Origin: an uncultured Planctomycetaceae bacterium
Lineage (GTDB): Bacteria; Planctomycetota; Planctomycetia; Pirellulales; UBA1268
Reading direction: 5' to 3'
Assembly (NCBI GenBank): GCA_903958265.1
Contig: CAJBSQ010000281.1
Location: 1 to 27,672 of the forward strand
DNA: 27,672 bases
In this document: positions 1-8,900 of the stretch, piece after piece
Numbering within the stretch: position 1 is the first letter of the stretch
How the letters are laid out: every line of letters starts with the position of its first letter
Program-made: the position numbers and the translations under genes
Notes under the pieces: model-generated
The model's input: the letters and a program-made list of their open reading frames with translations, nothing else
Told to the model about the DNA's origin: nothing
Databases searched by the model: none

Positions 1-1145
1 CGCTGTTCGCCGCCTGCCCCGACCGGTACGGCACGGGCTCCGAGAAGTGGGACCGCTATGCGGGCCGTGACCTGCTGCCAGTGTGGGTGGCCGACATGGA
101 CCTCGTGGCCCCGGCCGAGGTGCTCGCGGCCCTTCACGCCCGCGTCGACCACGGTGTCTTCGGCTACACCCACGAGCCGCCGGGGTTCTGCGAATCGCTC
201 GCCGCCCATCTCGAGCGGCGGCACGGCTGGCAGGTCGACCCGCAGCGGATCGTGGCCACGCCGGGCGTCGTGACGGGCCTGGCACTCACGGCGCGGCTGC
301 TGGCAGACCCCGACGCCGAGATCCTCACCTTCACGCCGGTCTATCCCCCGTTCCTCTCGCTGCCACCGCTGGCACAGCGGCGGTGCGTTCGCGTGCCGCT
401 GCTCCAGCAGCCGACGACGTGGGCCGTCGATTGGGCCGCGCTGGAAGCGGCCGTCTCCCCGCGATCAAAACTCCTCTGGCTCTGTCATCCACACAACCCC
501 ACCGGCACGGTGTTTCGCCACGCTGATCTGCTGCGGCTCGCGGAGTTCGCGGTGGCCCACGGGATCACCGTGGTCAGCGACGAGATCTGGTCGGACCTGC
601 TGCTCGACGAGGAGCATGGCGGCCCGCGGCACGTGCCCTTCGCCAGCCTCGACCACCCCGCCGCCCGGGCCGCCGTCACGCTGGTGGCGGCGTCGAAGAC
701 CTGGAACCTCGCGGGGCTGGGCTGCGCCGCCGCGATCCTGCCCACGGCCGAGATGCGGCACCGCTGGCGGATCGCGGGAGGGGGGCTGGTGCCGATGGTG
801 AATCCGCTGGGCTATGCGGCATCGATCGCCGCCTGGACCCGAGGCGAAGGGTGGCGGCGAAGGGTGGTCGACCTGCTCCGCCACCACCGCGGGCTCGTCG
901 GCGCAGCAGTCGACGCGGTGCCGGGGCTGGCATGCGTTCCCGCCGAGGCGACCTACCTGGCCTGGATCGACTGCCGTGGCACGGGCGTCGACGATCCGCA
1001 GGCGGCCTGCGAGGCGGCGGGGCTCGGCCCTTCTGACGGCCGGGAGTTTGCCGCGCCGGGGTTCATCCGCATCAACACCGCCTGCCCGACCGAGCGGCTC
1101 GAGGAAGCCCTCCGCCGCCTGCAGCGGGCCTTCATACCAGGCTGA
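1..1145 (+). CDS. PatB/MalY-family cystathionine beta-lyase-like aminotransferase (5' truncated)
   Basis: A PLP-dependent fold-type I enzyme of the PatB/MalY group, which cleaves C-S bonds of cystathionine or cysteine conjugates. The reading frame is open from the left edge (first full codon at base 3), and the residues before the first in-window start (DRYGTGSEKWDRY, then LPVWVADMD) are the typical N-terminal family signature, so the true start lies outside the window. About 380 residues are visible and family members are near 390, so little is missing. The PLP lysine is in SKTWNLAG (codon at 696-698). The aspartate and asparagine that hold the cofactor are seen in VSDEIW and HPHNPTG. The gene ends 6 bases before the stop of the convergent aldehyde dehydrogenase. 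The family is clear. The choice between cystathionine lyase and a plain aminotransferase cannot be made from sequence. Confidence 0.88.
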   Translation, partial: LFAACPDRYGTGSEKWDRYAGRDLLPVWVADMDLVAPAEVLAALHARVDHGVFGYTHEPPGFCESLAAHLERRHGWQVDPQRIVATPGVVTGLALTARLLADPDAEILTFTPVYPPFLSLPPLAQRRCVRVPLLQQPTTWAVDWAALEAAVSPRSKLLWLCHPHNPTGTVFRHADLLRLAEFAVAHGITVVSDEIWSDLLLDEEHGGPRHVPFASLDHPAARAAVTLVAASKTWNLAGLGCAAAILPTAEMRHRWRIAGGGLVPMVNPLGYAASIAAWTRGEGWRRRVVDLLRHHRGLVGAAVDAVPGLACVPAEATYLAWIDCRGTGVDDPQAACEAAGLGPSDGREFAAPGFIRINTACPTERLEEALRRLQRAFIPG

Positions 1146-1151
1146 CGGTGG

Positions 1152-2723
1152 TCAGCCGCGGGTCCAGGCGTGGTCGACATACCGCCACGGCCGGCCTGGC
1201 GGCGGGGCGTCGCGGACGATCTCGGGCAGCCGCGACTCCGTCCAGCCGTCGAAGCAGACCCGGCGGGCGAACCGCAGGATCGTCCACGGAAATCCCACCG
1301 CCGAAAAGAACGGCGGTCCCGCCGAAGGCCACGGGCCGCCGTGCTGCATCGAGGGCACGACACCGAGTCCCGTCGGCATGCGATTCTCGACGATCCGCCC
1401 GGCGCGCTCGATGAGCAGCGGCACAAGATCAGTAAACTCGGCATCGTCGCGGCCGTCCCGCGCCGCATAGAGGCTGGCGCCGAGTGACCCATGCACGCAG
1501 GCGACGGCGGCGTGCAGTTCGTGAAGCGAGTCGCAGGCCACGACCACCGTCGCGTTGCCGAACGCCTCCACCACGACCGCCTCAGGCCGCGCGATCAGGT
1601 CGCGGCCGCTCACCTCCAGCAGCACCGGCACGTGGCTCGCCGGACCGGCCGCTGCCGCCACGCCCGCGCGGAGCCGCGCGCCGCCCGCCTCGAGCCTGCC
1701 GATTGCGGCCACCAGCCGGTCGCAGCCCGAGCGGCCGAGCAGCACCTGCGGGCCGATGGCGGCGAATCGGCCGGCGAGTGACTCCAGGAACGCCAGCCCG
1801 GCCGCATCGGCCACGAGAAACACGACGCCCGGCTTCGTGCAAAACTGGCCGGCCGAGCCGGTGACACTCGCCGTCAGCTCGTCGGCGATCGATGTGCCCC
1901 GCTCGGCAAGGGCGCCCGGCAGCAGCACGACCGGATTGATGCTGCCCATCTCGACCCAGATCACGCGGCCGGCGGCACTGGCCGCGCGGAACAGCCGCTC
2001 GCCCGCCGCCTGACTGCCAGTGAAGCCGGTGGCCCCGACCCGCGGATCGGCGACAAGTCGTTCCCCGTCAGCCGGCTCGAGGCCGTGGAGCAGCTGCACG
2101 GTGGCGGCCGGCAGGCCGGTGTCGCGGAGGGCGGCGAGGGCCTCGTCGGCGGCCAACCGCGACACGGAGGGGTGACCCTCGTGCGCTTTGGCGATCACCG
2201 GGTTGCCGGCGGCGATCGCGGCGGCGAAGTCGCCGCCGGTGACGGCGCCATAGGCGAAGGGAAAGTTGGCGGGGGGCAGCACGACCACGGGGCCGAGCCC
2301 GCAGGCGGCCGCACGAATGTTCTTCGGCGTGTCGATCATCGCCATCCGCCAGCTGCCCTCGCGGGCGGCGGTGGCGGCCTGCCGGAGCTGGTCGAGTGTG
2401 CGCGGCATCTCGACCTCCGCGAGCCGGGGCTGCACCGCCAGGCCGGTCTCGGCATGGGCCGCGGCCACGAGTTCCGCCGACCGCCGCTCGAGCCGGTCGG
2501 CATACCTGGCGAGAAAGGCGGCGATCGCCTCGGGTGGCAGCCGCGCGAGCTCCCGGGCCGCTCCCGTGGCGGCCTCGAGGGCTGACTCCACGTCGCCCCA
2601 GCGGCTCACCGGCCAGATCGCACCGCGGTCCTGACCCGTCGAGGGGTCGATGGCCCGATAGGTGCGGCTTGTCGTGGCCTGCCTCCAGGCTCCGGCAACG
2701 AGAATCGGTTCGGTGGCTGGCAT
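1152..2723 (-). CDS. Aldehyde dehydrogenase, alpha-ketoglutaric semialdehyde (2,5-dioxovalerate) dehydrogenase type
   Basis: A 523-residue cytosolic NAD(P)-dependent aldehyde dehydrogenase. The oxyanion asparagine is in PANFPFA (Asn153), the general-base glutamate in VEMGSINP (Glu258), and the nucleophile in GSAGQFCTKPG (Cys295). The phrases NPVIAKAHEGHP and EMGSINPVVLLPGAL are typical of the ketoglutaric semialdehyde dehydrogenase subgroup. That subgroup oxidises 2,5-dioxopentanoate to 2-oxoglutarate at the end of the glucarate, L-arabinose and hydroxyproline routes. The ATG at 2723 has a GGAG about 10 bases upstream on the minus strand. The gene is divergent from the aminopeptidase gene, with a roughly 140-base shared upstream region. 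No sugar-acid dehydratase sits beside it, so its pathway is open. The subgroup assignment rests on recalled motifs; the superfamily is certain. Confidence 0.88.
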   Translation of the reverse strand: MPATEPILVAGAWRQATTSRTYRAIDPSTGQDRGAIWPVSRWGDVESALEAATGAARELARLPPEAIAAFLARYADRLERRSAELVAAAHAETGLAVQPRLAEVEMPRTLDQLRQAATAAREGSWRMAMIDTPKNIRAAACGLGPVVVLPPANFPFAYGAVTGGDFAAAIAAGNPVIAKAHEGHPSVSRLAADEALAALRDTGLPAATVQLLHGLEPADGERLVADPRVGATGFTGSQAAGERLFRAASAAGRVIWVEMGSINPVVLLPGALAERGTSIADELTASVTGSAGQFCTKPGVVFLVADAAGLAFLESLAGRFAAIGPQVLLGRSGCDRLVAAIGRLEAGGARLRAGVAAAAGPASHVPVLLEVSGRDLIARPEAVVVEAFGNATVVVACDSLHELHAAVACVHGSLGASLYAARDGRDDAEFTDLVPLLIERAGRIVENRMPTGLGVVPSMQHGGPWPSAGPPFFSAVGFPWTILRFARRVCFDGWTESRLPEIVRDAPPPGRPWRYVDHAWTRG

Positions 2724-2797
2724 CGGCGACGGCTCCGCGAGATCACGACGAACGGGTGGGTTGCAACCGGGCCTGGATGCGACCGGAATCGAGTGTA

Positions 2798-2809
2798 GCG
2801 ACCGGTTGC
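2798..2809. promoter_or_regulatory. Operator-like near-palindrome in the divergent aldehyde dehydrogenase / aminopeptidase P upstream region
   Basis: GCGACCGGTTGC is a 12-base palindrome with one mismatched pair. Its right half, CCGGTTGC (2802-2809), is also the exact reverse complement of GCAACCGG at 2763-2770, and a further GCGACCGG lies at 2780-2787. Three related half-sites in about 50 bases between divergent genes look like a regulator binding region. No regulator gene is adjacent and no convincing -35/-10 pair was found, so this is a weak inference. Confidence 0.3.
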
Positions 2810-2862
2810 TTGCGACCCCGCCCGAAAACCAGACAATGTCGGCCCGCCATCAGGAGTTGTGC

Positions 2863-4173
2863 ATGCGCCACGCGCCGATCGATCCCGCCCTGTTCATCGC
2901 CAACCGTCGCCGGCTCGTGCAGCAACTGCCCGCAGGTTCCGTGGCCGTGCTCCATGCGGCCGACATCCTGCCCACCACCGGCGACGGCACGCTGAAGATC
3001 CAGCCGGCGGGCGATCTCTTTTGGGCCAGCGGCATCGAGCAGGAGGAGAGCGTGCTCGTGCTCGCCCCCTCGGCCAGTGATCCCGCCCATCGGGAAATCC
3101 TCTTCGTGCGGCAGCCCAACGAGCATCTGGCGACGTGGGAGGGGACGAAGCTCACCAAGGAGCGGGCGACGGAGATCTCCGGGATCGCGAAGGTCCGCTG
3201 GAGCTCGGAACTGCCGGCCGTGACCCACTCGCTGCTCTGCGAGAGCACGTCGGTCTACCTCAATGCCAACGAGCACGAACGGGCGGTGATCGAGCTCGAG
3301 AGCCGTGACATGCGGCTGGGGCGGCAGCTGATGGCGAAGTATCCGCTGCACCGCTACGAGCGGCTGGCGCCACTCCTGCGACGGCTGCGGGCCGTGAAGA
3401 CGCCGGCGGAAGTGGCCCTCATCCGCCGGGCTGCCGATGTCACCGACGCGGGGCTGCGGCGGCTCATCGCCGCCCTCCGCCCTGGGGTGATGGAGTACGA
3501 ACTCGAGGCGGAACTCGCTGGTGAGTTCACCCGCCGCCGCAGCCGGATGGCCTACGAGCCGATCATCGGCTCCGGCCGCAATGCCTGCGTGCTGCACTAC
3601 CTCGACAACGACCAGCCCTGCCATGAGGGCGAACTGGTGCTCGTCGATGTCGGGGCCTCGTACGCCAACTACGCCTCGGACCTGACGCGAACCTATCCCG
3701 TGAGCGGCCGGTTCACGCCGCGGCAACGAGCCGTCTACGAGGCGGTGCTGCGGGTGCTCCGGTCGTCGATCGCCAGAACCACCGTCGGCACCCGGCTCCG
3801 CGACTGGAAGCGGGCCGCGCAGGTCGAGATGGCGGAGGAACTGGTGACACTCGGGCTGATCACCGCCGCCGATGCAGCCCGGGACACGGCGGAGGAGCCC
3901 GCCTGCCGGAGGTACTTCATGCACGGCCTCGGCCACTCGCTGGGCCTGGGGGTTCACGACATGGCGCCGGTCGACGGCCCGCTCGAGGCGGGCTGGGTGA
4001 TGACGGTGGAGCCGGGCATCTACATCCCCGAGGAGGGGCTGGCCGTCCGGCTGGAAAACAACGTGCTCGTCACGGAAAATGGGCCGGTCGACCTCACTAG
4101 CCACGTGGCCATCGAGCCCGATGAGATCGAACGATTGATGATCCGCCCACCGGCAACCGGCGGGCGGGTATGA
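2863..4173 (+). CDS. pepP: Xaa-Pro aminopeptidase (aminopeptidase P, M24B)
   Basis: A metallopeptidase that removes the N-terminal residue next to a proline. The ATG at 2863 is preferred because AGGAG at 2852-2856 sits 6 bases upstream. It gives 436 residues, close to the usual bacterial PepP length of about 440; upstream starts at 2836 or 2662 lack such a site. The N-terminal AMP_N-like domain covers about residues 1-170 (DLFWASGIEQEES). The pita-bread catalytic domain follows, with all five dimetal ligands visible: Asp262 (VDVG), Asp273 (SDLTRT), His358 (GLGHSLG), Glu383 (VEPGIY) and Glu398 (RLENN). No signal peptide, so cytosolic. The stop overlaps an ATG at 4170, but the next gene more likely starts at 4209. 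The family is secure. Confidence 0.93.
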   Translation: MRHAPIDPALFIANRRRLVQQLPAGSVAVLHAADILPTTGDGTLKIQPAGDLFWASGIEQEESVLVLAPSASDPAHREILFVRQPNEHLATWEGTKLTKERATEISGIAKVRWSSELPAVTHSLLCESTSVYLNANEHERAVIELESRDMRLGRQLMAKYPLHRYERLAPLLRRLRAVKTPAEVALIRRAADVTDAGLRRLIAALRPGVMEYELEAELAGEFTRRRSRMAYEPIIGSGRNACVLHYLDNDQPCHEGELVLVDVGASYANYASDLTRTYPVSGRFTPRQRAVYEAVLRVLRSSIARTTVGTRLRDWKRAAQVEMAEELVTLGLITAADAARDTAEEPACRRYFMHGLGHSLGLGVHDMAPVDGPLEAGWVMTVEPGIYIPEEGLAVRLENNVLVTENGPVDLTSHVAIEPDEIERLMIRPPATGGRV

Positions 4174-4208
4174 TGCCGCCCACACCAACTCGCCAAGGAG
4201 CCACCCCC

Positions 4209-4694
4209 GTGCGCATTGCTCTCGCCATCGCCCTCGCATCCTTCACCCTCTTTGCATCGGAGATCATCGTGGCCCAGGCCCCGCAACCCGCCGCCCAGGA
4301 AGTTCCGCACCCCGCGCTCCCGGCTGGCGCCGGCAAGATCGACGCCGACGCCGCCACGTCGTTCGCCAGCACCGCCTCCGGCCTGAAGTACCGAGTCCTT
4401 CGCAAGGGCACCGGTGCCAATCCCCGGGCGACCGACAACGTCAAGGTTCACTACCACGGCTGGCTCGACGGCGGGAAGGTCTTCGATAGTTCCTACCAGC
4501 GGGGCGAGTCGATCGACTTCGGCCTCAACCAGGTGATCCCGGGCTGGACCGAGGGCATGCAGCTGGTGGGCGAAGGGGGCATGATCGAACTGGTGATCCC
4601 AAGCAACCTCGGCTACGGCCGCCGAGGAGCACCCCCGGTGATTCCGCCCGACGCCACGCTCCACTTTCTGGTGGAACTCCTCGACGTCCGCTGA
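4209..4694 (+). CDS. Secreted FKBP-type peptidyl-prolyl cis-trans isomerase
   Basis: A prolyl isomerase assisting protein folding outside the cytoplasm. The GTG at 4209 is chosen because AAGGAG at 4195-4200 lies 8 bases upstream and because it places a hydrophobic signal-type segment (IALAIALASFTLFA, residues 3-16) at the N terminus. The ATG at 4170 would add 13 residues in front and would give an ATGA overlap with the aminopeptidase stop. An acidic, proline-rich linker (about 22-55) leads into one FKBP domain (about 75-161). It contains the usual pocket residues: Tyr82 (VHYHGW), Asp93 (FDSS), Val109-Ile110 and Trp113 (VIPGWTEG), Tyr136 (LGYG) and Phe153 (LHFLVELL). The domain is complete and likely active. 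It lies directly downstream of the aminopeptidase P gene and may be co-transcribed with it. Confidence 0.9.
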   Translation: MRIALAIALASFTLFASEIIVAQAPQPAAQEVPHPALPAGAGKIDADAATSFASTASGLKYRVLRKGTGANPRATDNVKVHYHGWLDGGKVFDSSYQRGESIDFGLNQVIPGWTEGMQLVGEGGMIELVIPSNLGYGRRGAPPVIPPDATLHFLVELLDVR

Positions 4695-4706
4695 AGCGGC
4701 AGCTTC
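4688..4706 (+). terminator. Possible weak hairpin at the end of the FKBP gene
   Basis: GAAGC-GGCA-GCTTC (4693-4706) forms a perfect 5-bp stem. An alternative stem CCGC-TGAA-GCGG (4688-4699) overlaps it across the stop codon. No U-tract follows, so intrinsic termination is doubtful. Confidence 0.2.
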
Positions 4707-4816
4707 GCGGTCGGTCAGGAATCTCAAGTGGGCGGAAATGCTTCTCATGGACACCGCTCCCGCCACGGCCAATACTCAGGCGGTACAGGGTTTTTCACCG
4801 CTGGGGTCCGTCGTTC

Positions 4817-5959
4817 ATGCCACCCTCCCACCCGCCTCGTCGCATCCGCACCGCCATCGTCGGCCTCGGCTTCGGCGCCGAGTTCATCCCGATCCACCAG
4901 CGGCATCCGCACGTGGAACTGGTCGCGATCTGCCAGAGGTCGAAGGAGAAACTTGACCAGGTCGGCGACGCCACCGGTGTGGAGCGGAGGTCGACGAGCT
5001 ACGCCGACATCCTCCGGGACAAGGATATCGATGCCGTCCACATCAACTCGCCGATCCCCGACCACGCGGCGATGTCGATCGCGGCCCTCGAGGCCGGCAA
5101 GCACGTGATGTGCACGGTGCCGATGGCGACCTCCGTTGAGGAGTGCCGCAGGATCGTCGAGCTCTCGGAAAAAACTGGGCTCAAGTACATGATGGCCGAG
5201 ACGGTCGTCTACGCCCGTGAGTTCCTGTTCATCAAGCAGATGGCCGATCGCGGTGAACTCGGCACGATCCAGTTCGTGCAGGCCAGCCACCAGCAGGACA
5301 TGGACGGCTGGCCGAACTACTGGCCGGGCCTGCCGCCGATGCACTACGCCACCCACTGCGTAGGGCCCTGCCTGGCGCTCGAGCGGAAGGACGCCGAGGA
5401 AGTGAGCTGCTTCGGCTCCGGACGGATCCGCGACGAGCTTGTCGGGAAGTACGGCTCGCCGTTCGCCATCGAGAGTGCCCACGTGAAGCTCAAGAACAGC
5501 GCCGTGGTCGCCCGCGTGATCCGCTCGCTCTTCGACACGGCGAGACAGTACCGCGAGAGCTTCGACGTCTACGGGTCGAAGCGGAGCTTCGAGTGGCAGC
5601 TCTGCGAAGGTGAAGAGCCAGTGATCCACACGGCAAAGGTTCCGGAGCCCGAGATTCCCCAGCGGGTGTCGGTGCCGGACTTCGCGCACCTGCTACCCGA
5701 GCCCATTCAGCCCTTCACGACCGGCGGCGTGTACGACGCCGACGACCATCAACACCTCTCGTTCACGCAGGGGGGCGGCCACGGCGGCAGCCATCCGCAC
5801 CTCGTGCACGAGTTTGTGACCGCGCTCGTCGAGGGCCGCGACCCCTATCCCAACGCCCGGCAGAGCGCCAACTGGACCTGCACCGGCCTCCTCGCCCACG
5901 ATTCAGCCATGCAGGGGGGGGCGATCCTGAAACTCCCCGAGTGGTCGTTCTCGTCCTAG
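4817..5959 (+). CDS. Gfo/Idh/MocA family NAD(P)-dependent oxidoreductase
   Basis: A 380-residue sugar-type oxidoreductase of the glucose-fructose / inositol dehydrogenase family. The Rossmann domain (about 10-130) begins with IVGLGFGAEF (glycines 16, 18, 20). The C-terminal domain carries MHYATHCVGP, whose His180 is at the usual catalytic histidine position. The normal EKP motif, which supplies a conserved lysine near the nicotinamide, is replaced by CTVP (residues 99-102), so that lysine is absent. A His/Gly-rich stretch (DDHQHLSFTQGGGHGG) lies near the C terminus. The ATG at 4817 has no clear Shine-Dalgarno site. No signal peptide is visible. It precedes the ThuA/dehydrogenase gene by 34 bases on the same strand, a pairing that suggests keto-sugar chemistry; the substrate is unknown. 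Confidence 0.88.
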   Translation: MPPSHPPRRIRTAIVGLGFGAEFIPIHQRHPHVELVAICQRSKEKLDQVGDATGVERRSTSYADILRDKDIDAVHINSPIPDHAAMSIAALEAGKHVMCTVPMATSVEECRRIVELSEKTGLKYMMAETVVYAREFLFIKQMADRGELGTIQFVQASHQQDMDGWPNYWPGLPPMHYATHCVGPCLALERKDAEEVSCFGSGRIRDELVGKYGSPFAIESAHVKLKNSAVVARVIRSLFDTARQYRESFDVYGSKRSFEWQLCEGEEPVIHTAKVPEPEIPQRVSVPDFAHLLPEPIQPFTTGGVYDADDHQHLSFTQGGGHGGSHPHLVHEFVTALVEGRDPYPNARQSANWTCTGLLAHDSAMQGGAILKLPEWSFSS

Positions 5960-5993
5960 TATTCCTCGTCTAGTCGTCGCCTTGGAGCTTCCC

Positions 5994-8900
5994 ATGGTTC
6001 GGTTCGTGTGCGCGGCTGCGCTGGCGCTTGGATCATTCCTCGGTGCGGCCCGGGCGGCCGAGGGGCCCATCAAGGTGCTGTTTCTCGGCGACCGGGGGCA
6101 CCACAAGCCGGCCGAGCGGTTCGGCCAGCTCCAGCCCGTGCTGGCCTCGCGGGGCATCGACCTGGTCTACACCGACGACCTCGCCGATCTCACGGCCGAT
6201 GTCCTGCAGGCGTACGACGCGCTGGCCGTCTTTGCCAACATCGAGTCGATCACGCCCAAGCAGGAGTCGGCGATCGTTGACTACGTTCGCGGTGGCAAGG
6301 GCCTGGTGCCGCTGCACTCCGCCAGTTTTTGCTTTCAGAACTCTCCGGTCTGGATCGACATGGTCGGCGCCCAGTTCCAGAAGCACGGCACCGGCGAGTT
6401 CCAGACCGAGATCGTGGCTCCCGAGCACCCGGTGATGAAGGGCTTTGGCGGCTTCGCCAGCTGGGACGAGACCTACGTCCATACCAAGCACAACGAGCGG
6501 GGGCGAACGGTGCTCGAAGAGCGGGTCGAGGGGACGCACCGCGAGCCCTGGACATGGGTCCGCACCGAGGGCAACGGCCGGGTGTTCTACACCGCCTGGG
6601 GGCACGACCAGCGGACCTGGGGCCACCCCGGCTTCCACAACCTCGTCGAGCGGGGCATTCGCTTCGCGGCCGGCCGCGACCCGCAGACGGCGGGGCCCTT
6701 CGTGTCGCACCCCGAAATGACGCAGCTCCCCGACGGCCTGGCACCGTTCGACTATCAGCCGGCACACGTGCCGTTCTACGTTCCCAAGGCCGACTGGGGA
6801 AAAATGGGTGAGCCGATCACCGCGATGCAAAAGCCACTCGAACCCGAGGCGTCGCGGCGACACGCGATCACTCCGGTCGGCTTTACGATCGCCCTTGCCG
6901 CCGCCGAGCCGCTCTTCCAGGCCAAGCCGCTGGCCTTTGCCTTCGACCACGACGGCCGGCTCTTCGTCTCCGAGAGCGTCGACTACCCCAACGCCATCGT
7001 TCTCCCGGGGGAAGGGGAAGGGCACGACCGGATCGTGCGGCTCGACGACCGGAATGGAGACGGCACGTTCGACACTCGCGTGGTGTTCGCCGAGTCGCTC
7101 TCGATCTGCACGAGCATGCTCGCCCACGACGGAGGCCTGATCGTCACCCAGGCCCCCCACACGCTGTTTCTCAAAGACACCAACGGCGACGGGAAGGCCG
7201 ACGTCCGCACCGAGCTGTTCACCGGCTGGGGTACCTACGACACGCACGCCGGCCCGAGCAACCTCACCTGGGGTCTCGACGGCTGGATCTACGGCATGGT
7301 CGGCTACTCGGGCTTCAAGGGTGAGGTCGGCGGCGAAACGCTGGAGTTCAAGCAGGGCTTCTTTCGGTTCCAGCCGGACGGCTCGAAGCTCGAGTTCCTG
7401 CGGAGCACCAACAACAACTCCTGGGGTGTCGGCTTCAGTGAGGAGGGGGTTCTCTTCGGCTCGACCGCCAACGGCAACCCGAGCGAACAGATGCCGCTGG
7501 CCAACCGCGTCTACGAACGGGTTCGCGGCTGGAACGCCGCCACGCTCGGCGGCATCTCGGGAAGCCCCGAGATGGAGGTGGCGCCGAGGAAGGGCACGGC
7601 CGACGGCAAGGCCCCGGTTCGCCAGGTCGACCACCACGGCAGGTTCACCGCGGCGGCCGGCCACCGGCTCTACACCGCCCGGGCCTACCCCCGCGAGTAT
7701 TGGAACCGCACCGCCTTCGTCTGCGAGCCCACCGGCCACGTGGTGGCCACGTTCGAGATCACGCCGAGCGGCGCCGCCTTCCGAAGCCGCATGGCCTGGA
7801 GCCTCGTGGCGAGCGACGACGAGTGGACGTCGCCGATCCAGGCCGACGTCGGTCCTGACGGTCAGGTCTGGGTGATCGACTGGTACAACTTCATCGTCCA
7901 GCACAACCCGACGCCGGCCGGCTTTGAAAACGGCAAGGGCAACGCCTACGAGACGCCGCTTCGCGACAAGGTGCATGGCCGACTCTGGCGGGTAGTCCAC
8001 GACGCCACGACAAACACCCCGCAGCGCACCACGCTCGCCAACGCCACGCCCGACGAACTCGTCGCGACGCTCCGCGACACCAACATGTTCTGGCGACTGC
8101 GGGCCCAGCGGAAACTCACCGAGCGGGCAGGGGGCCGACCCGACGGCGGCCACGACGTCGTGCCGGCGGTCGTGAAACTCGTCCAGGACGCCTCGGTCGA
8201 TGAGATCGGCCTGAATCCCGCAGCGATTCACGCGATCTGGACGCTGAAATCGCTGGGGGCGATCGATGGTGTGACCGCCGACGCCGCGGCGGTGGCCGCC
8301 GTGCAGGGAGCCCTGAAGCATCCGTCGGCCGGCGTGCGGATCAACGCGGTGCGGGCGCTGCCCCGCACGGCCGCCACGCTCGCCGCATGGCGTGCCGCGG
8401 GCGTCGCCGCCGACGCCGCGCCCCTCGTCAGGCTCGCCCTGCTCGACGGCCTCGGCGAGTGTCCTGTGTCGCCGGAGGCGACCGATCTCGTGCTCGCGAT
8501 GCTCGCCGATCCGCGGACGGGGGCCGATCCGGTGCTCGCCGACGCCGCCACGAGCGCCGCGGCCATCCAGGCCGTGGGCGTTCTTCCGGCCCTGATCTCG
8601 GCCATGCTCCAGGCTCCCGGTCAGCAGCCCCCGCTTGCCGACGACGTCTCGCCGGCCCGGCTCGCGCTCGTGGAGCGGGTCGCGGAGCACGTCGCGCGGG
8701 GTGGCGACGCGGCCGCGGTGAGCAGCCTCGTGGCGAGGCTCACGTCCGCCCAGCCCGACACGGCCGCGGCAGCCCTCACGGGCCTGGCCCGTGGCTGGCC
8801 CAACGGCCGAAGGATCGAGTTCGATGCCGCCGGTCGCGGAGCCCTCGTGCACCTCGTCGGCACGCTCTCCCCGGCCGCCCAAGGTCAGCTGATCACGCTC

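Noticed and set aside
2743..4239. A 498-codon minus-strand open frame over the aminopeptidase P gene
   Set aside because: A shadow frame; the plus strand carries all five metal ligands of aminopeptidase P.
6033..8882. A 949-codon open frame on the minus strand opposite the ThuA/dehydrogenase gene
   Set aside because: Its product is Arg/Gly/Val/His-rich with no family features, as expected of an antisense frame under a GC-rich gene; the plus-strand gene has clear domains throughout.
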